Positions 24,044-32,768 of a stretch of DNA of 64,000 nucleotides are shown in pieces; the stretch's first letter is position 1; each line of letters begins with the position of its first letter. Location of the stretch: NCBI RefSeq assembly GCF_000060345.1, contig NC_008571.1:3352501-3416500 (forward strand), written 5' to 3'. Made by a program: the position numbers and the translations under genes. The notes beneath the pieces were generated by a model. It searched no databases and was not told where the DNA came from. It saw nothing but the letters and a program-made list of their open reading frames with translations. The stretch comes from Christiangramia forsetii KT0803. GTDB lineage: Bacteria; Bacteroidota; Bacteroidia; Flavobacteriales; Flavobacteriaceae.

Positions 24044-24826
24044 CTATTTTTCTTCCTGACATTCCGAACAAAAATAAGTGCTTCTTCCTCCCACTTTTAT
24101 CATTTTTATTTTGCCCTTAGCAATAGGACAAGCTTCGCCTTCATTTCTATGATTTCTTAAGTAAGTATCGGGAATTGGATTTCCTTCTGTTTTACTTTTG
24201 GTAACCGTTTCGAGAATAGCCACCATGTTTTTAAACATATTTGAAAGATCTTTATCAGAGAGATTCTCAGACTTCGATTTAGGATGAATTCCACTCTGAA
24301 ATAGTATTTCGTCTACATATAAATTTCCAAGTCCGGCAATAAAAGACTGATCCATCAACGCTGTTTTCACACTACCTCTTTTGCCGTCAAATAAGTTATG
24401 AAAATCTTCTTCTGATATTTCTGTTGCATGCGGACCCAGCTTCTGTTTTTTTCTGAATTCATCCGGGCTTGTTGTTAGAAAAAGCTTTCCAAATTTTCTG
24501 GGACATACAAATGAAAGTTTTCCACCGTCTTCAAAAGTTAAAGTGAGTTGTGCATGTTTTTGAATCTCATCATGCTGAAAATAATCCATCTTGCCGGTCA
24601 TACCAAAATGCACTACCAGATACCCTTTTTCCTTCAATTTCAACAATAGATATTTTCCAATCTGTGTGCTGGAAACAAACTCATTTTTAAGCAAAGTTGC
24701 TTCAAATTCACTTTTTGGTGATTGAAAAATTTTATCAGCTCCCATATCCACTTTCACTATTTTATGGTGGAGACTAGTTGAATCTACATATATTTTTTGA
24801 TAGGCTACTTCCGGTAATTCTGGCAT
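24044..24826 (-). CDS. Fpg/Nei-family DNA glycosylase with incomplete zinc finger
   Basis: 260-aa DNA glycosylase/AP lyase for oxidised purines. The start is the ATG at 24826 because the mature enzyme must begin MPELPEV (Pro is the catalytic N-terminal amine, Glu3 the acid); upstream in-frame codons run through a palindromic repeat and are not real. Lys58 (IGKYLLL) and the helix-two-turn-helix IAGLGNLYVDEILFQSGIHP are conserved. The C-terminal zinc finger is altered: GEACPIAKGKIK has one Cys where the family has CxxC, followed by a normal FCSEC. Arg in GGRSTYFC, which contacts the abasic strand, remains. It is either a zincless or three-Cys variant. Monocistronic. Confidence 0.9.
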   Translation of the reverse strand: MPELPEVAYQKIYVDSTSLHHKIVKVDMGADKIFQSPKSEFEATLLKNEFVSSTQIGKYLLLKLKEKGYLVVHFGMTGKMDYFQHDEIQKHAQLTLTFEDGGKLSFVCPRKFGKLFLTTSPDEFRKKQKLGPHATEISEEDFHNLFDGKRGSVKTALMDQSFIAGLGNLYVDEILFQSGIHPKSKSENLSDKDLSNMFKNMVAILETVTKSKTEGNPIPDTYLRNHRNEGEACPIAKGKIKMIKVGGRSTYFCSECQEEK

Positions 24827-24872
24827 CTCTATTTGTTTATTGAATGTCCCTAAGTTATCAAATTTTAAGGTC

Positions 24873-24907
24873 ACCCTGTCCCGATAGCTATCGGGATATT
24901 TCAGGGT
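24873..24907. repeat. Dispersed palindromic repeat, copy 1
   Basis: An 18-bp perfect palindrome TCCCGATAGCTATCGGGA (24879-24896) nested inside an outer ACCCTG...CAGGGT pair. A degenerate copy lies at 35263-35298. It looks like a REP-type intergenic element and falls just upstream of fpg. Confidence 0.65.
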
Positions 24908-24980
24908 CTTATAAAGATAAAACATTCAAAGTCGCTACCTAAAAACCGATACTGAAACAAGCTCAGCATTTATAATATAT

Positions 24981-26054
24981 CTAAAAAAGCTTCATCTGAC
25001 CGTCTTTGTATTCTTCATGCAGTTTACAGTTAAGCTTTGGTCTTTCCCGATCCTTCAAATATAACTTTCTCGCAATTTTAAACTGCTGTTTCACCTGATC
25101 GGCAAACTCCCCTTCACCTTTCATCCTGGTTCCAAACCTGCTATCATTTAGACTTCCGCCATGAATATGCTCTATTTGATGTAATACTTTTTCTGCCCTA
25201 TCCGGCATCGCTTTTCTTATCCAGTCTGAAAATATTTGCCCAATAGATCCATTCAAACGAACAATAGTGTAACCTACTCCTAAAGCTCCTCTTTCAGCAA
25301 TTTCCTTAACCAAAGGCATGATTTCATGACTGTTAATGGATGGAATTATAGGTGCCATCATCACACTTACCGGAATATTCGCTGCTGAAAGTTTCTCTAC
25401 AGTTTCAAGCCTTTTTTTGATAGATGCTGTTCTTGGTTCCAGAATTCTACGAGTTTCTTCTTTCAGGGAAGTGATAGACAGGCTAACATGAATTAAATTA
25501 TCCTGTGCCAATTCCCTTAAAATATCAATATCACGTTGGATGAGCGCATTTTTTGTGATCATCCCCACAGGATGTCGATATTTTAGAAAAGTTTGAAGTA
25601 GACTCCGCGTGATTTTTAGCTTTTTTTCGATTGGTTGATAACAATCTGTGTTCCCCGAAAGTACAATTGGTTTCGCTTCCCAGCTTTTACTTTTTAGCTT
25701 CTTTTCCAGCAGTTCTACCGCATTTCGCTTAACCAGGATCTTTTGTTCAAAATCAAGTCCGGCACTATAGCCCCAATATTCATGAGAATTCCTGGCATAA
25801 CAATAAATACAGCCATGTTCACAACCCTGGTACGGATTCAAGGAATAATCCATCCCAACATCGGGGCTTGCAACCTTATTAACAATGCTTTTTGGAAAGG
25901 TCTCAATAATCGTGGTTTTCGATTCTCTAAACTCATCACCTTCCGCAGCACAATAATTGAGAAAATCATCTCTATCCTCGTGACTCAACTCATTGAACCT
26001 GTTTGAAACGTTTAGCTGGGCTCCCCTTCCTTTTATAAATTCTTCTGAAGACAT
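24981..26054 (-). CDS. Radical SAM protein, PA0069 / Rv2578c family
   Basis: 357-aa radical SAM enzyme related to spore photoproduct lyase-like SplB proteins. The [4Fe-4S] motif CEHGCIYCYAR (Cys-x3-Cys-x2-Cys) follows NPYQG. Further family segments are ILVKRNAVELLEKKL, VLSGNTDCYQPIEKK, TRSLLQTF, ITKN and VSLSITSL. The ATG at 26054 is preferred: an in-frame ATG at 26099 lies upstream of a -7 box (TATATTTG on the minus strand at 26059-26066), so it would not be transcribed. The reaction is unknown in this family. It is transcribed alone, 154 bp upstream of fpg on the same strand; a DNA-repair link is only suggestive. Confidence 0.87.
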   Translation of the reverse strand: MSSEEFIKGRGAQLNVSNRFNELSHEDRDDFLNYCAAEGDEFRESKTTIIETFPKSIVNKVASPDVGMDYSLNPYQGCEHGCIYCYARNSHEYWGYSAGLDFEQKILVKRNAVELLEKKLKSKSWEAKPIVLSGNTDCYQPIEKKLKITRSLLQTFLKYRHPVGMITKNALIQRDIDILRELAQDNLIHVSLSITSLKEETRRILEPRTASIKKRLETVEKLSAANIPVSVMMAPIIPSINSHEIMPLVKEIAERGALGVGYTIVRLNGSIGQIFSDWIRKAMPDRAEKVLHQIEHIHGGSLNDSRFGTRMKGEGEFADQVKQQFKIARKLYLKDRERPKLNCKLHEEYKDGQMKLF

Positions 26055-26778
26055 AAAACAAATATATGGAATTATTCCTTTTAATAGGATTTTTTCCATA
26101 TACTATAAAATTAAAGAGGCTATAAATTTTTCATCTATAGCCCGATTTCTGTTCTATAATTCTGATTGCAATCTTTATATCGTCATGTCTATCCTTCGAC
26201 TGCGCTACCACTGAAGTATTTTCATGGATTTGGAAAATACTCCCTTAGGTCGATGATGATTTGTTTGATTTTTAAGATTGTTCATTTTTTTGCTTGTCCA
26301 TAAAAGCGAACCAAAAAAAGGACACTTTTTTGTAGGTGTTTCCAATTATGCTGCCGCATAATTAAAACCGTACTTCCCCGGCTAAATTTTCTCCAAGGCT
26401 TCAAAAATTTTACGCCGGGGGATGCACTACACTTGCAAAAAATAAATCTGCTATGAAATTATACATCAATTCCCAACACTAGATAAAATTTATCTCAGCG
26501 CTCAGGATGACAAAAATGTGTCTGCATTAATTATTAGTGCATTCGTGGCACTTTAAGTTTAATTACATTTTACCTATAGTAGCTGAATAGGCCTGTCGTT
26601 AAGACAAGACCTGAAAATATTAAAACTGATTACGAAGGATATAAAAATAACTCTATTGTCAGTTCGAGCGCAGTCGAGAACTATTGGCCAGATACATTTA
26701 GGTTTCGACTTCGCTCAACCTGACATTCACAGATCTAATAAACATTGGAATATTAAACTGTCTACTGTCTCAAAGAAA
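26055..26778. other. Gene-poor stretch with dispersed repeat debris
   Basis: About 720 bp without a supportable gene. It contains the -7 box for the radical SAM gene at its left end, several TTCGACTGCGCTC-like fragments (26192-26210, 26505-26520, 26657-26725), and an AT-rich filler with a CCGGGG-type patch near 26380-26420. The only long plus-strand frame entering it continues antisense through the crotonase gene and is rejected. It looks like accumulated intergenic repeats. Confidence 0.6.
26657..26725. repeat. Inverted pair of TTCGAGCGCAGTCGA-type dispersed repeats
   Basis: The arm at 26657-26682 and the reverse complement of 26700-26725 agree at about 20 of 26 positions (both of the form TGTCAGnTnGAGCGnAGTCGA). 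A related single element lies at 4295-4320. This is a common dispersed intergenic repeat in Flavobacteriia. Confidence 0.65.
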
Positions 26779-27561
26779 CTATTTTCCAGGAAAATTTGCT
26801 TTTCTTTTGTTCAAAAATGCGGAAGTGCCTTCTTTAAAATCGTCAGTTCCAAAAGAACGACCAAACTCATTGATTTCAGTATCAAAACCGTTTACGCCAT
26901 CTTCGTAGTTAGCGTTAATAGCTTTTATCGCGGCGCCAATGGCAATCATAGAATTTTTCATGATCTTTTTAGCCATAGCTTCAGTGAACTCTGTAAGTTT
27001 TTCAAGTTCTACTACATGGTTTATAAGCCCGTATTGCAGTGCCTGATTGGCGTCTACCATCCCTGCAGTCATAATCAATTCCATAGCACGACCTTTCCCT
27101 ACTAATTGAGGTAATCTTTGGGTTCCGCCATATCCGGGAATAACGCCAAGAGATACCTCAGGAAGTCCCATTTTCGCGTTTTCACTGGCAATTCTAAAAT
27201 GTGCTGCCATCGCTAACTCTAATCCGCCTCCCAAAGCAAATCCATTCACAGCGGCAATTACCGGTTTTGGAAAATTCGCTACATAATTAAAAAGCTTTTC
27301 CTGACCATCAGCAGCCAGTTTTTTCCCTTCTTTAGGAGAATAATCGGCAAATTCACTAATATCGGCACCGGCAACAAATGCTTTTTCGCCTGTCCCTGTT
27401 ATAATGACCACTTTTACCTCATCATTAGTCCTAGCCTCCTTAAAAGCCTCATGCAGTTCCTGAATGGTTTCCCTATTCAGCGCATTTAATTTCTTTGGCC
27501 GATCTATAGATATAGTTAAAATATTGTCTTCAATCTCTTCTAAAATGTTTTGATAACTCAT
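26779..27561 (-). CDS. Enoyl-CoA hydratase/isomerase (crotonase) family
   Basis: 260-aa crotonase-fold enzyme, probably short-chain enoyl-CoA hydratase for beta-oxidation or related degradation. The CoA and oxyanion region AFVAGADISEF is present, as is ALGGGLELAMAAHFRIA with the first catalytic Glu and GLPEVSLGVIPGYGGTQRLPQLVG with the second, so hydratase activity is likely rather than isomerase only. Length is standard. It is followed by, and probably co-transcribed with, the histidine kinase gene upstream (5-bp gap), an unusual pairing with no obvious functional link. Confidence 0.93.
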   Translation of the reverse strand: MSYQNILEEIEDNILTISIDRPKKLNALNRETIQELHEAFKEARTNDEVKVVIITGTGEKAFVAGADISEFADYSPKEGKKLAADGQEKLFNYVANFPKPVIAAVNGFALGGGLELAMAAHFRIASENAKMGLPEVSLGVIPGYGGTQRLPQLVGKGRAMELIMTAGMVDANQALQYGLINHVVELEKLTEFTEAMAKKIMKNSMIAIGAAIKAINANYEDGVNGFDTEINEFGRSFGTDDFKEGTSAFLNKRKANFPGK

Positions 27562-27566
27562 AAATT

Positions 27567-29021
27567 TTATTTTGGAAATCGTACGTTAAATATAGTTCCT
27601 TTATTTTGTTTAGATACAAAGCTAATGCTTCCGTTATAAGTCTCCACGATATTTTTTACCATGGCCAGTCCAAGCCCCATTCCACTGGATTTTGTGGTGA
27701 ATTTTGGTTCAAAAACCTTGGTTTTATTTTCTTCGGAAATTCCAGAACCATTGTCTGAAACCGAAACAAGAACCGTTTCCTCTTCGTCTTCCACCATCAC
27801 CAAAATACGAGGATCTTCAACATCTTTCAAAGCCTGGGTCGCATTCTTTACCAGGTTGGTAACTACCCTTATCAATTGGGTTCTATCAAACTTAGCAAGA
27901 ACCTCCTCCTTTTCACATTTAAATTCAATATAATTTTCGTTGAAAATATCCAGTGCGAGTTTTACTATTTTCGGAACATTTAAAGTTTCATTTTGCTGCG
28001 CCGGCATTTTTGCAAAATTTGAAAATGCTGAAGCTATAGAACTCATGGTGTCTATCTGATTGATAAGCGTATTACTGTATTCTGTCACTTTAAGTTCAAT
28101 ATCGGGATCATTTTTGTCAAAATTGCGCTGAAAACTTTGAACACTCAGCCTCATGGGTGTTAGCGGATTCTTGATCTCATGCGCTACCTGCTTCGCCATT
28201 TCCCGCCAGGCCTGTTCACGTTCCCCTGTCGCCAATTTTACCGCGCTTTCTTCCAATTCATCTATCATACTATTATATGCGGAAACCAGTGCATAAATTT
28301 CCTCGGTAGCATTTGAAAGTTCAATTTTCTGGTTTCGTTTATCAAGCCTGGTTTGATTAATCTTTTCTGAAACGATCTTAAGTGATTTAGTAATATACTT
28401 TGAAAGAAAAAATGAAAGTATGATGGCTATAAAAAGCATAAAAAGGTATACCTCGGCCATTCTTACCAGGAAATTATTCAAATCCCGATTAAGCAAACTA
28501 TCATCCTGAAGATAGGGCAGGTATAAAATTCCCAGCGGTTTGAATTTCTTATCGGTTATATAGCTATAAGAAGACTGGTATTTTTGCCCGTTGATCTCAG
28601 TTTTCTTGAGATATTTCTTATCTGAACTTGCATCCAGTTTCTCAAGAATCCCATTAGGGATCTTAACTTCAGTAGTATCCTTAAAGAAAGATTCATCAGA
28701 TTTAATGATGAGATCACCTTCCAGACTATAAATATGGATCTGCATCTCATGAACCTCGGCCATTTCATCTATCTTCTCATATTCATTGAAGATAGGTGCA
28801 AGATTTTCACTATCCACTACATAGGTGGTACTGGCGAGAACGAATTTAATATTTTCAAGAATTGCCTTCTGCTTTCTTTCCAGCCGTTCTTCGTGATAAT
28901 TTTCAGCTTCCTGCTTGTATTGATAGACAGTAACCCCAAAAATCAGGATTGATGCTCCCAGCACCAATAAAATCATGGAGATAAAAATCCGGGTTCGTAA
29001 GGATAATTTAAGTAGTTTCAT
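27567..29021 (-). CDS. Sensor histidine kinase (NtrY/HAMP type)
   Basis: 484-aa membrane sensor kinase. The start is the ATG at 29021 rather than a TTG three codons upstream. It has TM1 at about 12-32, a periplasmic sensor region (about 33-180), TM2 at about 190-210 and a HAMP linker. The H-box is VAHEIKNPLTPMRLSVQSF with phospho-acceptor His, the N-box NLVKNATQAL, G1 SDNGSGISEE and G2 GMGLGLAMVKNIV. The HEIKNPLTP form is typical of NtrY-like kinases. No response regulator is adjacent, so it is an orphan whose partner is elsewhere. The signal is unknown. Confidence 0.9.
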   Translation of the reverse strand: MKLLKLSLRTRIFISMILLVLGASILIFGVTVYQYKQEAENYHEERLERKQKAILENIKFVLASTTYVVDSENLAPIFNEYEKIDEMAEVHEMQIHIYSLEGDLIIKSDESFFKDTTEVKIPNGILEKLDASSDKKYLKKTEINGQKYQSSYSYITDKKFKPLGILYLPYLQDDSLLNRDLNNFLVRMAEVYLFMLFIAIILSFFLSKYITKSLKIVSEKINQTRLDKRNQKIELSNATEEIYALVSAYNSMIDELEESAVKLATGEREQAWREMAKQVAHEIKNPLTPMRLSVQSFQRNFDKNDPDIELKVTEYSNTLINQIDTMSSIASAFSNFAKMPAQQNETLNVPKIVKLALDIFNENYIEFKCEKEEVLAKFDRTQLIRVVTNLVKNATQALKDVEDPRILVMVEDEEETVLVSVSDNGSGISEENKTKVFEPKFTTKSSGMGLGLAMVKNIVETYNGSISFVSKQNKGTIFNVRFPK

Positions 29022-29062
29022 ACCAAGCAAGCTTCCTCAATTGTTACAATTATCGCACCATT

Positions 29063-29611
29063 TCAAGCTTTAGGATTCTTTGCTCTTATTCTTTTGTAAA
29101 GTTTTATTCCAAGCATTAAAATTATGGCGAGTAGAAAAATTCCGATTACCCCGTAAATCCAATTAATCGCATCTCTAACGATTACGAGAAAAATCACCGA
29201 AAATAGAATAAGCGTTGAACCTTCATTCCATATCCTCATTTTATTAGAACTCCATTTTACAACGTCCTCCTGAAGTTGCTTAAAGATCATATGGCATTTG
29301 ATATGATAAGCGTACAATAACACTACAAACCCAAGTTTTACGTGCATCCACGACTGCTGTAACCACTCCGGAATCATAAAAAGAAGCATAATAGCAAAAA
29401 TACTCGCTAGAATAGCGGAAGGCCAGGTAATGATGAACCATAACCTTTTAGTCATAAGTTTTAACTGCTTTACAAGAATCGATCTTTCAGGTTCTTCTTT
29501 TTGATCTGCTTCAATTTGATAAACAAATAATCTCGGGATATAAAATAAGCCTGCAAACCACGTGATCACAAAAATCAGGTGTAAGGCCTTTATGTAATTA
29601 TAGTATTCCAT
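29063..29611 (-). CDS. hemJ: Protoporphyrinogen oxidase HemJ
   Basis: 182-aa integral-membrane protein of the HemJ (UPF0093) family, which oxidises protoporphyrinogen IX to protoporphyrin IX. Family marks are the first helix IKALHLIFVITWFAGLFYIPRLFVY with conserved His11, the helix HVKLGFVVLLYAYHIKCH, and RIWNEGSTLILFSVIF with the RxxNE motif. Four to five TM segments are predicted. It is adjacent to the BNR-repeat gene (its start overlaps that gene's stop by one base). Together with hemH and the hemACDEFB run in the same 15 kb, it closes the heme pathway in this region. CopD-family membrane proteins are the alternative, but the motif set favours HemJ. Confidence 0.85.
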   Translation of the reverse strand: MEYYNYIKALHLIFVITWFAGLFYIPRLFVYQIEADQKEEPERSILVKQLKLMTKRLWFIITWPSAILASIFAIMLLFMIPEWLQQSWMHVKLGFVVLLYAYHIKCHMIFKQLQEDVVKWSSNKMRIWNEGSTLILFSVIFLVIVRDAINWIYGVIGIFLLAIILMLGIKLYKRIRAKNPKA

Positions 29612-32600
29612 TATTCTTCAGCCTCTACAAATAGATAGTTTAGATCGAGTGCATTGAACTCCTTATTGAATTCTTTGATTTCATTCTTCAATAAATGGTC
29701 AAACTTATCGAGTTGCGAATTGATTTTTGCGGTAAGTTGCTCTTTCACCTGAATATCCTGAGTTGTTGGAGGAAAATCGTCCATTCCCACAAGGCTATTT
29801 AAATGTGCCAGTTTATTAGTTAATTTGATTGGAAAATTCAGCGGATCCTGATTGCTCTTATTCTTTGTTTGATAAAGTGCATTTTCAATTTTAGAAAGCT
29901 CTTCGCTTAACTTTTCAGCTTTTTCAAGTAACGGTTTCACTCTGTCATCCTCTTTATATTGTTTCTGAAAATCCTTTAATTGCACATCTACTTTTCTCAT
30001 TTTCTCAATGGACTTATGAGCTTTATCTACAGTTTTATTTACACTACTGATAAAGTCAAATTGTTTTTGCATTCCGGCAATGTCTGCCTCAGAATTTCCA
30101 TCAGGAATAATTTTGAATTCTTTCTTTAGAACCTCATCAGCTATTTCCAGCACTACTTTATAATCTCCTGGAACAGCTTGTGGCGCGTCTGTACTAGCCC
30201 ACCATAATATCATTCCGTCGAGTTTCTCAGCACCTTTACCACGCATATCCCAGGTATGCATATTAGCACCCTCTTTCACCTCTAGCTTGTTTTTTTCATC
30301 TTCAGTACTAAAACTTTGGATGGTATCATTGGAAGGATTTAGATAGCTAATCTTTATTTTTTTATCCTTAGGATCTTTTACATAAAAGTAGGTGCTAACG
30401 CCAGAAGGATGATTGGTTCCGGCCGTTAAAGAAGTGGAAGAAGTCCCATCCATTCTATAACTATCTTTTGGTTTAAAAAGAATATTAGAGTTCTTATCTG
30501 CTCCAGATAATTGATGAATTAGTGACAAATCATCAATGATCCAAAGACTTCTTCCCTGCGTTGCCACGATCAGGTTATTATTCTTAATAGTAAGATCGGT
30601 AATGGGCACTATTGGCAGGTTTAACTGGAAAGCTTTCCAATTTGCTCCGTCATCAAATGAAATATACATTCCGGTTTCAGTTCCAGCATATAACAGTCCT
30701 TTCTTTTCCGGATCTTCCCTTAATACACGGGTAAAATGTTCAGAAGAGATCCCATTTGTTATTTTATTCCAGGACTTACCATAATTTGTAGTTTTATATA
30801 AATAGGGAGCAAAATCCCCTAATTTGTATCGTGTTCCAGCTATATAAGCCGTACCTGCATCAAAAGAAGAAGGTTCCACGCTATTGATCATCATCCATTC
30901 TGGCATACCTTTAGGAGTTACATTTTCCCAATTTACCCCTCCATCTTTTGAAACATGAATTAAGCCATCATCACTTCCTGTCCATAATACTCCCGGAGTA
31001 ACAGGAGATTCAGCAGCAGCGAATATTGTACTATAATATTCCACTGAAGTGTTATCCTGAGTGATAGGCCCGCCAGAAGATTTTTGTTTCGATTTATCAT
31101 TTCTCGTTAAGTCGGGACTTATCTCTTTCCAGCTCTCTCCTTCATTAGTGGTAACGTGAAGATGATTCGAGGCTGTATAAAGTTTATTGGGATCGTGCGG
31201 AGAGAAAAATATCGGGAAGTTCCACTGGAATCTATATTTAAGATCTTCGGCTCCATGTCCCATAGGGTTATCTGGCCATACACTTACACTTCTTACTGTT
31301 CCGGTTTCATGATTATAACGCGTTAAAAATCCATCATAGCTCCCTCCATAAACAATGTCACTATTTTCTGGATCTACGGCAATATGCGCACTTTCTCCAC
31401 CAGCGGTAGATTCCCAGTCACCTTCCCCAATACTTCCACCTTCTGTTCTATGTTTTATTCGCATTGTAGAATTATCTTGCTGTGCAGCATAAATTCTATA
31501 AGGAAATGCATTATCTGTTGTGACCCGATAAAATTGAGCGGTTGGCTGATTATGATACGTACTCCAGGTTTCTCCACCGTCATAAGTAACCTGTGCACCA
31601 CCATCGTCTCCCATAATCATACGTTGTGGATCGTTAGGAGCTATCCAGAGATCATGATGATCTCCATGAGGAGCTCTGTCAGATTCAAAAGTTTTCCCGC
31701 CATCAGTACTTTTGTGGTAACTAACGTTTAGCACATACATGATGTCTTCATCCTTTGGATCAGCGTAAATTCTTGTATAATACCAGGCTCTTTGTCTCAG
31801 ACTCCGGTCTTCATTAATATGATCCCAGGTTTCACCGCCATCATCACTTCTATAAATTCCTCCTTTTTCTTTATTTTCAACAATAGCCCAAATGCGTTCA
31901 CTATTCGCAGGAGAAACACTCACTCCAATAATTCCTAAAGTGTCTTTAGCAAAACCTTTATTATTAGAAATCTCCTTCCAGGTCTCCCCACTATCTGTAC
32001 TTTTCCATAAAGCTGAACCTTCTCCACCACTGCTTAAACTATAAGGTGTTCTTTGAACGTTCCAGGTAGAAGCATATAATATTCTAGGATTATTGGGATC
32101 CATAATAAGATCTACCGCTCCAGATTGATTGTTCGAAAAGAGCATTTTTTTCCAGTTCTTTCCGCCATCTATAGATTTATAAACTCCGCGCTCTTCGGTT
32201 GGTTTATAAATATTGCCTAGAACTGCAGCATAAACGATATTATAATCTTTAGGATGGGTTACAATCCTGGGCACATGCCTGCTTTTTTCAAGACCTGCCT
32301 TCTTCCAGGTTTTTCCTGCATCTTCTGTTTTCCATACTCCATAACCCGATGAAACATTTCCTCTCACCGTTTTTTCTCCACCACCAACATAGATCACATT
32401 AGGATCATTTTTTGCAACTTCAATAGCACCTATAGAGCCGCCAAAAAAGCCATCAGAAATATTTTCCCAACTTCTGCCTCCATTTTCTGTTTTCCAAACA
32501 CCTCCCCCGGCTGCGCCAAAATAATAGAGATTTGGTTTATCTGGAACCCCGGTAACAGCGGCACTTCTGCCTCCGCGAAACGGCCCGACTAATCTGTATT

Positions 32601-32712
32601 CTAATGCGTCATATAATTTCTCATCATAATTCTGAGCTGAAACGGATCCAATAAAAATTCCGTTGAATAGAAAGCAAAGACAAATGCTTACCTGAAGTAG
32701 TTGTTTGTTCAT
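29611..32712 (-). CDS. Exported BNR/sortilin-type beta-propeller protein (1033 aa)
   Basis: Very long exported protein with a signal peptide (to about residue 26). About two-thirds consists of BNR/Asp-box and sortilin-like propeller repeats, recognisable by recurring SxDGGxTW: TENGGRSWENI, TEDAGKTWKKA, SIDGGKNWKKM, STDSGETWKEI, SDDGGETWDHI, SKDGGVNWENV. The C-terminal third (about 740-1033) is a beta domain followed by a charged coiled-coil-like helical tail. It is often annotated as a glycosyl hydrolase, but no catalytic residues can be assigned; binding or a structural role is equally possible. It is the gene directly upstream of hemJ with a one-base overlap, an arrangement that probably reflects operon packing rather than shared function. 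Confidence 0.85.
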   Translation of the reverse strand: MNKQLLQVSICLCFLFNGIFIGSVSAQNYDEKLYDALEYRLVGPFRGGRSAAVTGVPDKPNLYYFGAAGGGVWKTENGGRSWENISDGFFGGSIGAIEVAKNDPNVIYVGGGEKTVRGNVSSGYGVWKTEDAGKTWKKAGLEKSRHVPRIVTHPKDYNIVYAAVLGNIYKPTEERGVYKSIDGGKNWKKMLFSNNQSGAVDLIMDPNNPRILYASTWNVQRTPYSLSSGGEGSALWKSTDSGETWKEISNNKGFAKDTLGIIGVSVSPANSERIWAIVENKEKGGIYRSDDGGETWDHINEDRSLRQRAWYYTRIYADPKDEDIMYVLNVSYHKSTDGGKTFESDRAPHGDHHDLWIAPNDPQRMIMGDDGGAQVTYDGGETWSTYHNQPTAQFYRVTTDNAFPYRIYAAQQDNSTMRIKHRTEGGSIGEGDWESTAGGESAHIAVDPENSDIVYGGSYDGFLTRYNHETGTVRSVSVWPDNPMGHGAEDLKYRFQWNFPIFFSPHDPNKLYTASNHLHVTTNEGESWKEISPDLTRNDKSKQKSSGGPITQDNTSVEYYSTIFAAAESPVTPGVLWTGSDDGLIHVSKDGGVNWENVTPKGMPEWMMINSVEPSSFDAGTAYIAGTRYKLGDFAPYLYKTTNYGKSWNKITNGISSEHFTRVLREDPEKKGLLYAGTETGMYISFDDGANWKAFQLNLPIVPITDLTIKNNNLIVATQGRSLWIIDDLSLIHQLSGADKNSNILFKPKDSYRMDGTSSTSLTAGTNHPSGVSTYFYVKDPKDKKIKISYLNPSNDTIQSFSTEDEKNKLEVKEGANMHTWDMRGKGAEKLDGMILWWASTDAPQAVPGDYKVVLEIADEVLKKEFKIIPDGNSEADIAGMQKQFDFISSVNKTVDKAHKSIEKMRKVDVQLKDFQKQYKEDDRVKPLLEKAEKLSEELSKIENALYQTKNKSNQDPLNFPIKLTNKLAHLNSLVGMDDFPPTTQDIQVKEQLTAKINSQLDKFDHLLKNEIKEFNKEFNALDLNYLFVEAEE

Positions 32713-32768
32713 TGAATTTTGGTTAGATAGGTTTTAAAGATAAGGATTTAAGTCAATTTTCAATATTC

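Noticed and set aside
24827-24925. 33-residue N-terminal extension of fpg
   Set aside because: Fpg must start MPELPEV for catalysis, and the extension translates through a palindromic repeat.
26656-27105. 149-codon plus-strand open frame
   Set aside because: It runs antisense through the crotonase gene, has no family-like motif and begins in repeat DNA; a shadow frame.
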